Source: Candidatus Alloenteromonas pullistercoris
Lineage (GTDB): Bacteria; Bacillota_I; Bacilli_A; RFN20; CAG-826
Assembly: GCA_017694295.1 (NCBI GenBank)
Contig: JADINA010000032.1
Span: forward strand, 1-59,606
DNA: 59,606 nt
Direction: 5' to 3'
Shown here: positions 42,310 through 50,404 of the stretch, in pieces
Position numbering within the stretch: the first letter of the stretch is position 1
Layout of the letters: each line of letters starts with the position of its first letter
Notes under the pieces: generated by a model
Seen by the model: only the letters and a program-made list of their open reading frames with translations
Database searches by the model: none
Told to the model about the DNA's origin: nothing
Position numbers and translations under genes: made by a program

Positions 42310-42798
42310 TCAAAGCCTTTTCTCCCATAAGAGAAAAGCGTATCCGTCTTGGCTCCCTTCCCCTTTGTAGGCAAAGCCCTTGCCTTGGTAATAGGATTTG
42401 AGGGTTTCGTTGCCCTTTATCGAATCCAGCCGCAGCAAAGGGAATCCCTGCTTGGCCGCATACTCCTCGATTTGGCATAGCAACAAAGAACCAGCCCCTT
42501 TTTCCTTTGGGTCGGAGGCGAAGGTATGGACATAGATGGCCTTTTCCCCATCATTCCATTTGCCGTCCTCCTTGGCCAATGATGCGATGGCCAATAGGCG
42601 GCCGTCTTCTTTAAGGCCAACCAATCCACCTTCCTTGGCCTTTTCGTCGTAATAAGACGGCGGGAAGGCTTTTTCGTATTCGCCCTCCACCCATTGGCGG
42701 ATCCCCTTTTCCTTCATCCATGCCATTCTCTTTTTGATAAGGGAGAAGGCCTCGGGGGCTTCATTTTTATCGATGAACACGAATTTGACGTTATGCAT
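42310..42798 (-). CDS. GNAT-family N-acetyltransferase
   Basis: The 162-residue protein has the GNAT fold signature VHTFASDPKEKGAGSLLL (acetyl-CoA loop) and LDSIKGNETLKSYYQGKGF (motif B). Substrate is unknown. There is no Shine-Dalgarno; a TAGAAT -10 (42807-42812, minus strand) lies 8 nt before the ATG, consistent with a leaderless mRNA. Confidence 0.85.
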   Translation of the reverse strand: MHNVKFVFIDKNEAPEAFSLIKKRMAWMKEKGIRQWVEGEYEKAFPPSYYDEKAKEGGLVGLKEDGRLLAIASLAKEDGKWNDGEKAIYVHTFASDPKEKGAGSLLLCQIEEYAAKQGFPLLRLDSIKGNETLKSYYQGKGFAYKGEGSQDGYAFLLWEKRL

Positions 42799-42887
42799 AC
42801 TTGGCTATTCTATACCGAATCCTCGCATATCGGTTTATGGCAAAGCGGAATCTGACCAGACAATAGGCGGTTAGGCATTTGGGAACT

Positions 42888-42920
42888 GTCCCAAATTCGA
42901 AAAGATTTTGAGTTTGTGAC
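42888..42920. repeat. 33-nt palindromic repeat, copy A
   Basis: It begins GTCCCAAATTCGAAA and ends TTTGTGAC. It differs from copy B (44186-44218) at 2 of 33 positions, one of which breaks the left arm. It ends 1 nt before the stop codon of the DUF4143 gene. Confidence 0.85.
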
Positions 42921-42921
42921 A

Positions 42922-44145
42922 CTAAACAACGGCAATGTTGGCCTTTCCGTTTAGCCAATCTTCAACGTTTATGTGTATTATCCCGTTTTGGGAATAATCG
43001 AATTCATCTAAGCTGAGCACGTATTTGGGCGAGAAATCCTTAATGGGCGAGAAGGCGCCAAATTCGCGGTTAAGCACTTCCTCGTCGGAAAGCATAAAGG
43101 CAACTTGGATAAAGCACTTTTTGCCATCCTTCATGGCAACAAAGTCGATTTCCCCTTTGTACGTTTTGCCGATTTTTACGTCATACCCGCGAAGCAGCAA
43201 TTCATTGTAAACCACGTTTTCCAAGGCCCTTGAGGGGAATAGGCGATTGGAATCGGATGCCGCCAAAATGAACCCAGGGTCTATGGCGAAATGCTTTTTG
43301 ACGGTCTTTAGGTTTCTTTTTGACGGGATGTCAAAGCGCTTCGCCCTGCTTATCAGGCATGCCTGCTCCATTTTATCGAGGTAACGGTAAACGTCTTTTC
43401 TATAGACCTTGTCCAAATTTGCCTTGTTGAAATAGTCGGCGACGCTTTCGGCGGAGAAATCCTTTCCGGCGTTTGAAAGGATATAATTGGAGATGCGGAG
43501 AAAGGATTCTTTGTCGATTTTTGAGTTAGATCCGCATATATCCTTTTCCACTATCCCGTTATAGACATCTTTTAAGTATGCCTTAATGTCCTCTTCGCTA
43601 TCGTAATCCAGCCTTTGGGGCATTCCGCCATAACGCAGGTAATTTTGCATCGGATTGGTCGGCATCGGTTTGTTGTTTTTAACAAGATATTGCAAAAACT
43701 CGTTGTAGCTGAAAGGCCGAATTTTGAATTCCTTGCATCGCCCGACCAGCAAAGTCGCCAGTCGTCCGGAAAGCAATTTCGAATTGCTGCCAGTGACAAA
43801 AATCGAAACGTTCCTGGTTGCTTTAAGCGAGGACAAAACACGTTCGAATTGCCTGGCATGCTGTATTTCGTCTAGGAAAATGTAATATTTGCCGTCATCG
43901 GTCATCAAATTCAGCAAATAGTCGTTTAGTTTTAGGTAGTTGCGGAGTTTGACGAACCGAAGATCCTCAAAGTCGACCGCGATGATATGGTCTTTTCCCG
44001 TTATGCCGCATTCCAAAAGATCGTTTTGGATTTGCCTAAGCAAAACGCTTTTCCCGCAACGGCGGACGCCAGTTAGGACCTTTATGAGGGACGAATCGTA
44101 AAATCGGCGGATCCGCTCCATGTAATTCGAACGTTGGATTTCCAT
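42922..44145 (-). CDS. AAA_14 ATPase with DUF4143 C-terminal domain, second copy
   Basis: The 407-residue protein has Walker A GVRRCGKS (about 26-33), Walker B YYIFLDEIQHA and VTGSNSKLLSGR. A C-terminal DUF4143 part carries KGEIDFVAMKDGKKCFIQVA (E-x-D ... Q). It shares the family but only moderate sequence with the copy at 24858-26111, so this is not a recent duplication. It is bracketed by 33-nt direct repeats on both sides. A run of six G precedes the ATG at 44145; a TTG at 44169 is an alternative. The flank holds five tRNA genes. Confidence 0.88.
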   Translation of the reverse strand: MEIQRSNYMERIRRFYDSSLIKVLTGVRRCGKSVLLRQIQNDLLECGITGKDHIIAVDFEDLRFVKLRNYLKLNDYLLNLMTDDGKYYIFLDEIQHARQFERVLSSLKATRNVSIFVTGSNSKLLSGRLATLLVGRCKEFKIRPFSYNEFLQYLVKNNKPMPTNPMQNYLRYGGMPQRLDYDSEEDIKAYLKDVYNGIVEKDICGSNSKIDKESFLRISNYILSNAGKDFSAESVADYFNKANLDKVYRKDVYRYLDKMEQACLISRAKRFDIPSKRNLKTVKKHFAIDPGFILAASDSNRLFPSRALENVVYNELLLRGYDVKIGKTYKGEIDFVAMKDGKKCFIQVAFMLSDEEVLNREFGAFSPIKDFSPKYVLSLDEFDYSQNGIIHINVEDWLNGKANIAVV

Positions 44146-44185
44146 TGGCGTCCCCCCTTTTCTCTTCAAATTTTACCATTTATCT

Positions 44186-44218
44186 GTCACAAATTCGAAA
44201 TGATTTTGAGTTTGTGAC
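44186..44218. repeat. 33-nt palindromic repeat, copy B
   Basis: GTCACAAA (44186-44193) and TTTGTGAC (44211-44218) are perfect inverted arms, extended by one T-A pair outside. It lies 40 nt before the ATPase start, so it could also act as an operator. Confidence 0.88.
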
Positions 44219-44407
44219 ACATAAACATTAATAATTCGCGACTTTCAGTGCTGGTGTTCCATTCGTTTGGGCGGCGTTTATTTCCCGCCTCGACACAGAA
44301 GAAACCCTGCTGTTTGGAAATATGGGCTTTGGGATACCCGCAATTATTGGGGTATCTAATTGATATGGCTGAATGCGGGTCTGCCAATATCATGGCCCTA
44401 AGAAACG
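44219..44407. other. Non-coding stretch between the ATPase module and the tRNA cluster
   Basis: No gene is supported. GATACCC (44333-44339) and GGGTATC (44350-44356) form a 7-bp inverted repeat of unknown role. Confidence 0.4.
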
Positions 44408-44434
44408 AAAAGCCCCCCGCGTTTGGCGGGGAGC
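44404..44434 (-). terminator. Terminator of the tRNA cluster
   Basis: On the minus strand CCCCGC pairs with GCGGGG (44415-44420 with 44426-44431) and the run continues into CTTTT. It ends transcription of the five tRNAs. Confidence 0.75.
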
Positions 44435-44450
44435 AAATCTTATATGGGAA

Positions 44451-44536
44451 TGGTGCCCGAGACCGGACTCGAACCGGTATGGAGTTGCCTCCGAGGGATT
44501 TTAAGTCCCTTGCGTCTACCATTCCGCCACTCGGGC
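44451..44536 (-). tRNA. tRNA-Leu (UAA)
   Basis: The 86-nt class II cloverleaf has a GCCCGAG acceptor, loop CTTAAAA with anticodon UAA, a long variable arm, a GGTTCGAGTCC T-arm and an encoded CCA. It is the 3'-most gene of a minus-strand cluster Val-Tyr-Gln-Lys-Leu. Confidence 0.95.
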
Positions 44537-44610
44537 GCAAGCGAAACCATAGCACAAACGGCGGCCTCCCTCAATGCCAAGGAACAAAAAAGGGCCCTTA
44601 GGCCAACAAA

Positions 44611-44685
44611 TGGTCCCCCGTGTGAGGCTCGAACTCACGACCCCTTGATTAAAAGTCAAGTGCTCTACCACTGAGCTAACGGAGG
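44611..44685 (-). tRNA. tRNA-Lys (UUU)
   Basis: The 75-nt cloverleaf has loop CTTTTAA with anticodon UUU, acceptor CCTCCGT pairing with ACGGGGG (one G-U), and an encoded CCA. It lies 2 nt from the Gln gene. Confidence 0.95.
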
Positions 44686-44687
44686 AG

Positions 44688-44762
44688 TGGCTGGGGTGGC
44701 TGGGATCGGACCAGCGCATCAGGGAGTCAAAGTCCCTTGCCTTACCACTTGGCTACACCCCA
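44688..44762 (-). tRNA. tRNA-Gln (UUG)
   Basis: The 75-nt cloverleaf has loop CTTTGAC with anticodon UUG, acceptor TGGGGTG/CACCCCA, discriminator G and an encoded CCA. Confidence 0.95.
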
Positions 44763-44769
44763 ATAAAAA

Positions 44770-44853
44770 TGGTGGGTGAAGATGGATTTGAACCACCGAA
44801 CCCGAAGGAGCTGATTTACAGTCAGCCGCGTTTGGCCACTTCGCTATTCACCC
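44770..44853 (-). tRNA. tRNA-Tyr (GUA)
   Basis: The 84-nt class II cloverleaf has loop CTGTAAA with anticodon GUA, acceptor GGGTGAA/TTCACCC, a long variable arm as usual for bacterial tRNA-Tyr, and an encoded CCA. Confidence 0.95.
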
Positions 44854-44882
44854 ACGTTGTTCGCGCGTCTTCTAACCCAAGG

Positions 44883-44957
44883 TGGTGGATGCTGCAGGGT
44901 TCGAACCTGCGACCCCCGCCTTGTAAGGGCGATGCTCTCCCGCTGAGCTAAGCATCC
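44883..44957 (-). tRNA. tRNA-Val (UAC)
   Basis: The 75-nt cloverleaf has anticodon stem TCGCC/GGCGG, loop CTTACAA with anticodon UAC, acceptor GGATGCT/AGCATCC and an encoded CCA. It is the promoter-proximal gene of the cluster. Confidence 0.94.
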
Positions 44958-45023
44958 GCGGGGCGCAAAACGCGCTTGATAAATATATCACGCTTGATTT
45001 GAAACGCAATACTTTCTTAACAA

Positions 45024-45048
45024 ATGGGCCGGCATCGCGCCGGCCCAT
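45024..45048 (-). terminator. Terminator after pgi
   Basis: A perfect 10-bp GC-rich stem (45024-45033 with 45039-45048) has a 5-nt loop. The T tract on the minus strand is interrupted (TTTGTT). Confidence 0.65.
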
Positions 45049-45060
45049 GGAGTTTTCTGA

Positions 45061-46335
45061 TCAATACCCGGGTTTTCCGAGCAGGTGGAACATGTTCTTT
45101 TTGTATATCTCGACGCCCGGCTGGTTGAAGGGGTTGATTTTGTTTAGATAGCCGCTCATGGCGCAGACGCGCATATAGAAGTAGAGCAACGCCCCGAGGT
45201 GCTTGGCGTCCATCCTCTCGACGTTGATGACGATGTTGGGGACGCCGCCTTCGTTTACGTGGGCGTCGATGGTTCCCTCCATCGCCTTCTTCGAGACGAA
45301 GTCGAGAGTCTTCCCGGTTAGGTAATTAAGCCCATCGAGGTTGTCTTTGTCCTCGGGGATGAGGACGTCATCTTCCGGGTTAACGACGTTGACGATCGAT
45401 TCAAAGAGGATCTTCGACCCTTGTTGGATGAATTGGCCAAGGGAATGGAGGTCGGTGGTGAAGGTGGCCGAATCCGGCAATAGGCCGGTGCCGTCTTTGC
45501 CTTCGGATTCGCCGAAAAGCTGCTTCCACCATTCGCCTAGCTGGACGAAGCGGGGCTCATAGGTGACGAACATCTCGACCGAATAGCCGCCCTTGTAGAG
45601 GATATGGCGGGCGACCGCGTATTTGTAGGCTTCGTTGAAGGGGATGGATTCGAGCTCGTCCTTCTCCTGCTTCGCCCCTTCCATGAAATCGTCGATGTCG
45701 ATTCCGGAGACGGCAAGCGGCAATAACCCAACGGCGGTGAACACCGAATAGCGTCCCCCGACGTCGGAGGGGAGGATGTAGCGCTTATAGCCGTACTTCT
45801 TGCATAGCTCAAGCAAAGCGCCCTTTTCCTTGTCGGTGGTGGCGAAGATGGCCTTGGCGGCCTCTTCCTTGCCGACTTGCGACTCGAGCAATTCCCTCAC
45901 CAGGCGGAAGGCCAAGGCGGTCTCGGTGGTGGTGCCCGACTTTGAGATGACGTTGATGGCGAACTTCTTGCCCTTTAGGTAATCGAGGACCTGCTTGACA
46001 TAGCTTGGGGCGAAGGTTTGGCCGAAATAGATGATCTCGACCTTGTTTTGCCCATGGAGGCCGTTGATGGCCTCGATGGCCGCCCTCGCGCCCAAATACG
46101 ATCCGCCGATGCCGCAGACGACGAGGATGTCGAAGTTCTCGCGGATGTAGGCGGCGTCTTCCTTGATGCGGGCGAATTCCTCCTTGTCGTAGGTATCGGG
46201 GTATTCGGCCCAGCCTAGGTAATCGCTGCCCTCCCCGGTTTTGTCGCGGATAAGCTTGTCGATGGCCTTCACCTGGCCTTCGTAATCCTCGATTTTCTCT
46301 TTCAGCTTCAAATGGCTTAAATCTGTTTTGATCAT
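45061..46335 (-). CDS. pgi: Glucose-6-phosphate isomerase
   Basis: The 424-residue glycolytic enzyme is of the short Bacillus type. The phosphate-binding GIGGSYLGARAAIEA (about 76-90), VISKSGTTTETA, and catalytic DLHSLGQFIQQG and NEGGVPNIVI stretches are present. It shares an ATGA overlap with the upstream S1-domain gene and ends at its own terminator. Confidence 0.97.
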   Translation of the reverse strand: MIKTDLSHLKLKEKIEDYEGQVKAIDKLIRDKTGEGSDYLGWAEYPDTYDKEEFARIKEDAAYIRENFDILVVCGIGGSYLGARAAIEAINGLHGQNKVEIIYFGQTFAPSYVKQVLDYLKGKKFAINVISKSGTTTETALAFRLVRELLESQVGKEEAAKAIFATTDKEKGALLELCKKYGYKRYILPSDVGGRYSVFTAVGLLPLAVSGIDIDDFMEGAKQEKDELESIPFNEAYKYAVARHILYKGGYSVEMFVTYEPRFVQLGEWWKQLFGESEGKDGTGLLPDSATFTTDLHSLGQFIQQGSKILFESIVNVVNPEDDVLIPEDKDNLDGLNYLTGKTLDFVSKKAMEGTIDAHVNEGGVPNIVINVERMDAKHLGALLYFYMRVCAMSGYLNKINPFNQPGVEIYKKNMFHLLGKPGY

Positions 46336-46724
46336 TTCTTTTCACCTTCGGCCGGTTGTCGGCCGCCTTCGTTTTCCTCCTCTATCCAGCCAGGGAGCAT
46401 CCTCTCCAAGGCCGAGAAGTCGATGTCCTTTGGGTCGATTGGCCGGTGGGGCAAGGCCCTTCTCCTCTCCTGGTTGGTCATCTGCTTGATCGACACCCGG
46501 ACGGCGCCGGTTTGCCCATCGACGGCGATGACCTTCACATTATAGATGCTTCCTATGCTTATGTAGGAGGCAAACGATCTTATGTAGGATGAGGATACCT
46601 CGGAAATGTGGAGCAGTCCCGTCCATCCCTCATCGAAAAGGAGGATGGCGTAGGATGAATAGACGGCGACCACGGTCCCGACGCATATTTGCCCGACGTT
46701 TGGCAGATTGTTCTTATCGTTCAT
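46332..46724 (-). CDS. S1 RNA-binding domain protein (YugI/CvfD-like)
   Basis: The 130-residue protein has one N-terminal S1 domain (about 8-80: GQICVGTVVAVYSSYAIL, then GLLHISEVS and VKVIAVD) and a charged C-terminal tail. In Firmicutes such single-S1 proteins (GSP13, CvfD) bind ribosomes or mRNA; in Bacillus yugI also lies next to pgi. It overlaps ispD by 11 nt and pgi by 4 nt, so the three genes are one operon. Confidence 0.88.
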   Translation of the reverse strand: MNDKNNLPNVGQICVGTVVAVYSSYAILLFDEGWTGLLHISEVSSSYIRSFASYISIGSIYNVKVIAVDGQTGAVRVSIKQMTNQERRRALPHRPIDPKDIDFSALERMLPGWIEEENEGGRQPAEGEKK

Positions 46725-47385
46725 AGTTTTCCCCGAAATAGAGCTTGGCGTCTTCCCTGACGTCGATTTTGACGTTGCGCCCGTCCCCTTCGACCAAGCT
46801 TAGCCGCCCATAGGCGCTTAGATAAAGGCTCCCTTCGTCCTTGAATTGCTTATTTCCCACCAAGCCATAGGCATTTTGCAGGCTTTTTAGGTCGAAGCAC
46901 TGGGGCGTTTGCACGCGGTAGATGCATTCCCTTTCCAAGTAGCGGGTCCCATCTTTGACCTCGATAAGGGAATCGGTCGATTTGATGGCCGCCACCCCTG
47001 AGCCTTCTTTGTCGGCCGATTCCAGGCAGCGGTCGATAAGCTCATCGCTTAGGAAGGGGCGGTCCCCGTCGTGGATGAGGGCGATCCCCTCCCCGTCGAG
47101 GGCCATAATGGCGTTTTTGACGCTTTCGAAGCGGCTTTCCCCGCCTGGGACGAAGACGATGTCCTTGCCGTTATCGAATCCGTTGATCGCGTCGGCCACC
47201 ATCGCCTCATATCCCGATAGCACCGCCAAGACGATGCAGCGGACGTCCTTCCTTTTGGCAAGAACGTCGAATGGGTGACGGAAAAGCGGCTTTCCGGCAA
47301 AGGGAAGAAGCTGCTTCGGGGTTTCCGAATCGAACCTTCTCCCTTTCCCGCCTAGGGGCAATATGGCGTAAACCCTTTTTCCCAT
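46714..47385 (-). CDS. ispD: 2-C-methyl-D-erythritol 4-phosphate cytidylyltransferase (IspD; TarI possible)
   Basis: The 223-residue nucleotidyltransferase has LPLGGKGRRFDSETPKQLL (nucleotide loop), LIHDGDRPFLSDELI and QTPQCF. IspD and the teichoic acid enzyme TarI share these motifs; the presence of ispF in the window and no other tar gene favours IspD. IHDG-D-RP is unusual, where A/V is common. There is no Shine-Dalgarno; a TAGACT (47394-47399, minus) lies 8 nt before the ATG. Confidence 0.85.
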   Translation of the reverse strand: MGKRVYAILPLGGKGRRFDSETPKQLLPFAGKPLFRHPFDVLAKRKDVRCIVLAVLSGYEAMVADAINGFDNGKDIVFVPGGESRFESVKNAIMALDGEGIALIHDGDRPFLSDELIDRCLESADKEGSGVAAIKSTDSLIEVKDGTRYLERECIYRVQTPQCFDLKSLQNAYGLVGNKQFKDEGSLYLSAYGRLSLVEGDGRNVKIDVREDAKLYFGENYER

Positions 47386-47403
47386 ACCCGGGTAGTCTAC
47401 ACC

Positions 47404-47424
47404 AAAAAACGCCCTAATGGGCGT
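47404..47424 (-). terminator. Terminator after the HAD gene
   Basis: A 6-bp stem (47409-47414 with 47419-47424) has an ATTA loop on the minus strand, followed by six T. Confidence 0.88.
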
Positions 47425-47429
47425 CCTAG

Positions 47430-48269
47430 TTAATCCGAGTAGAGTTTTTCCTTCTCGTGGCTTCGCAGCGATTCGTTTATCGAGATGCCCTCGATGATGA
47501 GCTGCATTATCTTCTCCAGCGTCTTCCCCGAGGAATAATCGGCGACGCAGGCGTAGTTGACCCGCTCATCCTCGTATAGTGAGGCGACCCGGTCCTCGTT
47601 GCCCTTGGGGTAGACGGCGATCGACTTGCCGCCGTTGTTTTTGACGATGATCATCGAGGGAATGTCGGTCATCCCGTCGCCGATGTAGATCATGTTGGAG
47701 TAGGGGATGCGGCGCCTTGGTTTCTTTTCGTTGACCCCGACGTCGTCGGTCGCGTCGTAGACGCCTTTGGAGATGCGGAAGAAGTATTGGGTCTTCTGGG
47801 TGTAGTTTATGGCAAGCTTCGGCCAGATGGCTTCGCCCGTTTTTTGGTCGAAGACGTATTCGCAGCCGTATATTACCTTGAATTCCTTGGCTATCTGGCA
47901 CCCCTCGACGATTTCTTTGTTGCCGCTGGAGACGAGATAGTGCTCGACCTTGACCCCATGGGTCTCCCCGAATTGGTTGATCCGCTCAAACCAAGTGGAG
48001 ACGCCGGGGAAGAATTTGATGTTTTTGCCGCATTCGCGGAGGAAGGCCTTGTCGAGCTTTATGCCCTTTTCCTTGGCCACGTCGACCATGGTGTAGAGGT
48101 AGGAGAGGATCTTTTCGCACCCCGTTCTATTGCCGAATTCGGTCGTCCGCCCCCAAAACTCGCCTGGGGTCATCCCCATCGCGGGGATGAATCCGAAGTT
48201 TTGCATGTCGGTTGTCGCCAAAGTGGAGTCGAAATCGTAGAGAATGGCGCAGATGGGCTTTTTGCTCAA
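47430..48269 (-). CDS. HAD-superfamily phosphatase
   Basis: The 279-residue protein has HAD motif I DFDSTLATT, motif II VSSGNKEI and the late MIYIGDGMTDIPSM with the two aspartates. The substrate is unknown; the length and cap suggest a small-molecule or phosphoserine-like phosphatase. The start codon is TTG, supported by GGAGG 8 nt upstream. A terminator lies 5 nt after the stop. Confidence 0.85.
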   Translation of the reverse strand: MSKKPICAILYDFDSTLATTDMQNFGFIPAMGMTPGEFWGRTTEFGNRTGCEKILSYLYTMVDVAKEKGIKLDKAFLRECGKNIKFFPGVSTWFERINQFGETHGVKVEHYLVSSGNKEIVEGCQIAKEFKVIYGCEYVFDQKTGEAIWPKLAINYTQKTQYFFRISKGVYDATDDVGVNEKKPRRRIPYSNMIYIGDGMTDIPSMIIVKNNGGKSIAVYPKGNEDRVASLYEDERVNYACVADYSSGKTLEKIMQLIIEGISINESLRSHEKEKLYSD

Positions 48270-48410
48270 TTTTGTTGCCTCCGCGCAAAATTATATAGAA
48301 AAGGGCAAATTCAGGCAAATTCCTTGTATTCAGGTGGTTTTTGGGACTTCTTTTGGTTTGGGGGAGAAAAAAAGGTTGCCGAAACCCCGTTTTTCATACG
48401 AAAATTAGGC

Positions 48411-50360
48411 ATGAAAGCAATAAAACTCGCCTTCATACTCCCTCTTCTCGCCCCCTCGCTTTTCCTTTCGCCTATCCAGGCGGATGCCGCCGTCGGCTCC
48501 TACGATACCGATCCGCTTACCTATTATGAGGATATAACCGCCGCCTCGGGCGTCGAATTGCTAGGGGAGCTTCATGATCTCCTCGCCACCACCCATAGGA
48601 CCTATACGAGCTACGCGGATTGCAAAAACCCGGTTTACGTCGCCAATACTGATTCGGATTACAATGGGGAAGTCATGGAGTTTTATTCTCAAGCCTCCAT
48701 CGATGCAAGCTGGGGCGGAGGGAAACAGGGGACGTGGAACCGCGAGCACGTTTGGTGCAAATCGCTTTCCAATGGTGTTTGGGACGAAAGCTATGGCGGC
48801 TCCGATATGCATCATATCCGCCCAGTTGAGTCTGGCCTGAATAGCGCCCGCAACAATTCCCCCTATGGCGAGGTGTCCTCTTCGGCGAACGCCCTTTATT
48901 ATGAGGATAGCAACAACAACCCAGTCGCCCTTGGCGGACATAAGGAAAACGACGTCTTTGAGCCGCTAGACAATGTAAAAGGCGACGTCGCCCGCATCAT
49001 CTTCTACCTCTATACACACTATAACGACTATTCAAACGTCGGGGGGACGACAAACGGGTCCGGCGGGAAATTCGGCGATTTGGATTTCTCCTTAATCGTC
49101 GATGGCTCCGAGGAGCAGGCCATCGAAACCCTCCTTGCCTGGAATGAGCTCGACCCGGTGAGCCAGCAGGAGGAGGACCGCAATGAGGCGGTCGCCTCCT
49201 ACCAAGGCAACCGCAACCCCTTCATCGACCATCCCGAATACGCCGACTACATTTGGGGCGTTGCCTCCCCTTCGCCCTCTTTTTCCTGCCCATCCGAATT
49301 GAAACTGACCCTTGGGCAAACCAAATCCATTGAGTGCGGCTATTCCGGGGAACTGGAAAGCCTATCCTTCGTTAGCCTCGATCCCGATGTCGTCGTGGTT
49401 GACGGCAAAGGGACGGTGACCGCGCTTTCGGTAGGGGAGGCGGCAATCGAGGTTGAGGCCTTGGTTTCCGGTGAGCTGTTCGAAGAGATTGTCCAAGTAA
49501 GCGTTACCGCGGAAAGCCTAACCTCTGGCGCCTATCGCCTCCTTAAATCCATCCCCGAGCAGATCGACGGGGAATACGTCATCGCCTATGGGGAAAAGGC
49601 CCTTAACGCCTCTTTGGAGGAGGGGCTAGACGTCGGCTCCAATTACGTTGAAATCGCGATCGATGGAGGCATGATAACTTCTGATGCCTCCGCCATTTCG
49701 CTTCGTTTTGAAAGCCGCGATGACGGTTTTGGCATTATAACCCCAGACGGCAACTACGTTTATTGGGGATCTTCGGATTCCAACGGCCTTTCCGTCGCAT
49801 CCTCCGCTTCAGCCTCCTCTTTGAATTATTTCTCCGCCGATCCCGATGGGCTTGGCATAAAAGGCGGTGGAGGCGCCAGAATGCGTTTCAATAATGCTTC
49901 CAATCAGCTTCGCTTCCGTTATTACAAGGAAAGCACCTACGATGCCCAACAAGCCATTCAAATATACAAATTGGAGGATGACGATGGGCTTAATGAGGCC
50001 ATCTCCTTTGCCTCTTCGTTCTTAACCACCGTCACCTGCGATGGCGGATATACCCCGCCTTCGGAGTCGGCTTGGGCGGCGATGGGGGAGGAATACGAGT
50101 CGATTTCCGCTTCCGCCAAAGCCCATTTGTCCTCGGCCACTGATGAGACGATAATCCTTTTCTTGGAACGCTACGACTACATCATCTCCAAATACGGGAC
50201 CGACGCTTACCCCGATTTCCTTGGCCGCGGCGGCAATAGGGCGGGACGCATCGGCGGTGGCGGGGCGGATGCCATCGTCCCAATCGCCGCCGTCTCCCTT
50301 TCCTTCCTCGCCCTTGGCTCATTGCTTTTCCTGCTTTATAGGAAGAAGGAAGGGCGTTAA
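48411..50360 (+). CDS. Secreted endonuclease I family nuclease with Big_2 domain and C-terminal anchor
   Basis: The 649-residue protein has a signal peptide (about 1-26), an Endonuclease_1 domain (about 35-280) with WNREHVWCKS, DMHHIRP and NSARNNSPYGEV (beta-beta-alpha metal site), a bacterial Ig-like segment (about 290-365), a beta-rich region, and a C-terminal Gly-rich stretch followed by a membrane helix and RKKEGR. The anchor lacks an LPxTG motif. It probably degrades extracellular DNA or RNA at the cell surface for nucleotide supply. No Shine-Dalgarno is evident. Confidence 0.88.
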   Translation: MKAIKLAFILPLLAPSLFLSPIQADAAVGSYDTDPLTYYEDITAASGVELLGELHDLLATTHRTYTSYADCKNPVYVANTDSDYNGEVMEFYSQASIDASWGGGKQGTWNREHVWCKSLSNGVWDESYGGSDMHHIRPVESGLNSARNNSPYGEVSSSANALYYEDSNNNPVALGGHKENDVFEPLDNVKGDVARIIFYLYTHYNDYSNVGGTTNGSGGKFGDLDFSLIVDGSEEQAIETLLAWNELDPVSQQEEDRNEAVASYQGNRNPFIDHPEYADYIWGVASPSPSFSCPSELKLTLGQTKSIECGYSGELESLSFVSLDPDVVVVDGKGTVTALSVGEAAIEVEALVSGELFEEIVQVSVTAESLTSGAYRLLKSIPEQIDGEYVIAYGEKALNASLEEGLDVGSNYVEIAIDGGMITSDASAISLRFESRDDGFGIITPDGNYVYWGSSDSNGLSVASSASASSLNYFSADPDGLGIKGGGGARMRFNNASNQLRFRYYKESTYDAQQAIQIYKLEDDDGLNEAISFASSFLTTVTCDGGYTPPSESAWAAMGEEYESISASAKAHLSSATDETIILFLERYDYIISKYGTDAYPDFLGRGGNRAGRIGGGGADAIVPIAAVSLSFLALGSLLFLLYRKKEGR

Positions 50361-50366
50361 GCCGAT

Positions 50367-50395
50367 TTGCCCTCTTCGCCGTTTTGCATTAACCT
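50367..50395 (+). promoter_or_regulatory. Promoter of a leaderless LemA-like transcript
   Basis: TTGCCC (50367-50372) and TAACCT (50390-50395) are 17 nt apart; the ATG at 50405 follows 9 nt after the -10 and no Shine-Dalgarno is present. Confidence 0.5.
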
Positions 50396-50404
50396 ATTTC
50401 CCCG

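Noticed and set aside
42888-44218. Insertion sequence with transposase
   Set aside because: The repeats flank the gene, but no transposase or recombinase motif (DDE, HUH, Tyr or Ser recombinase) is present, so it is reported as a repeat-bracketed ATPase module.
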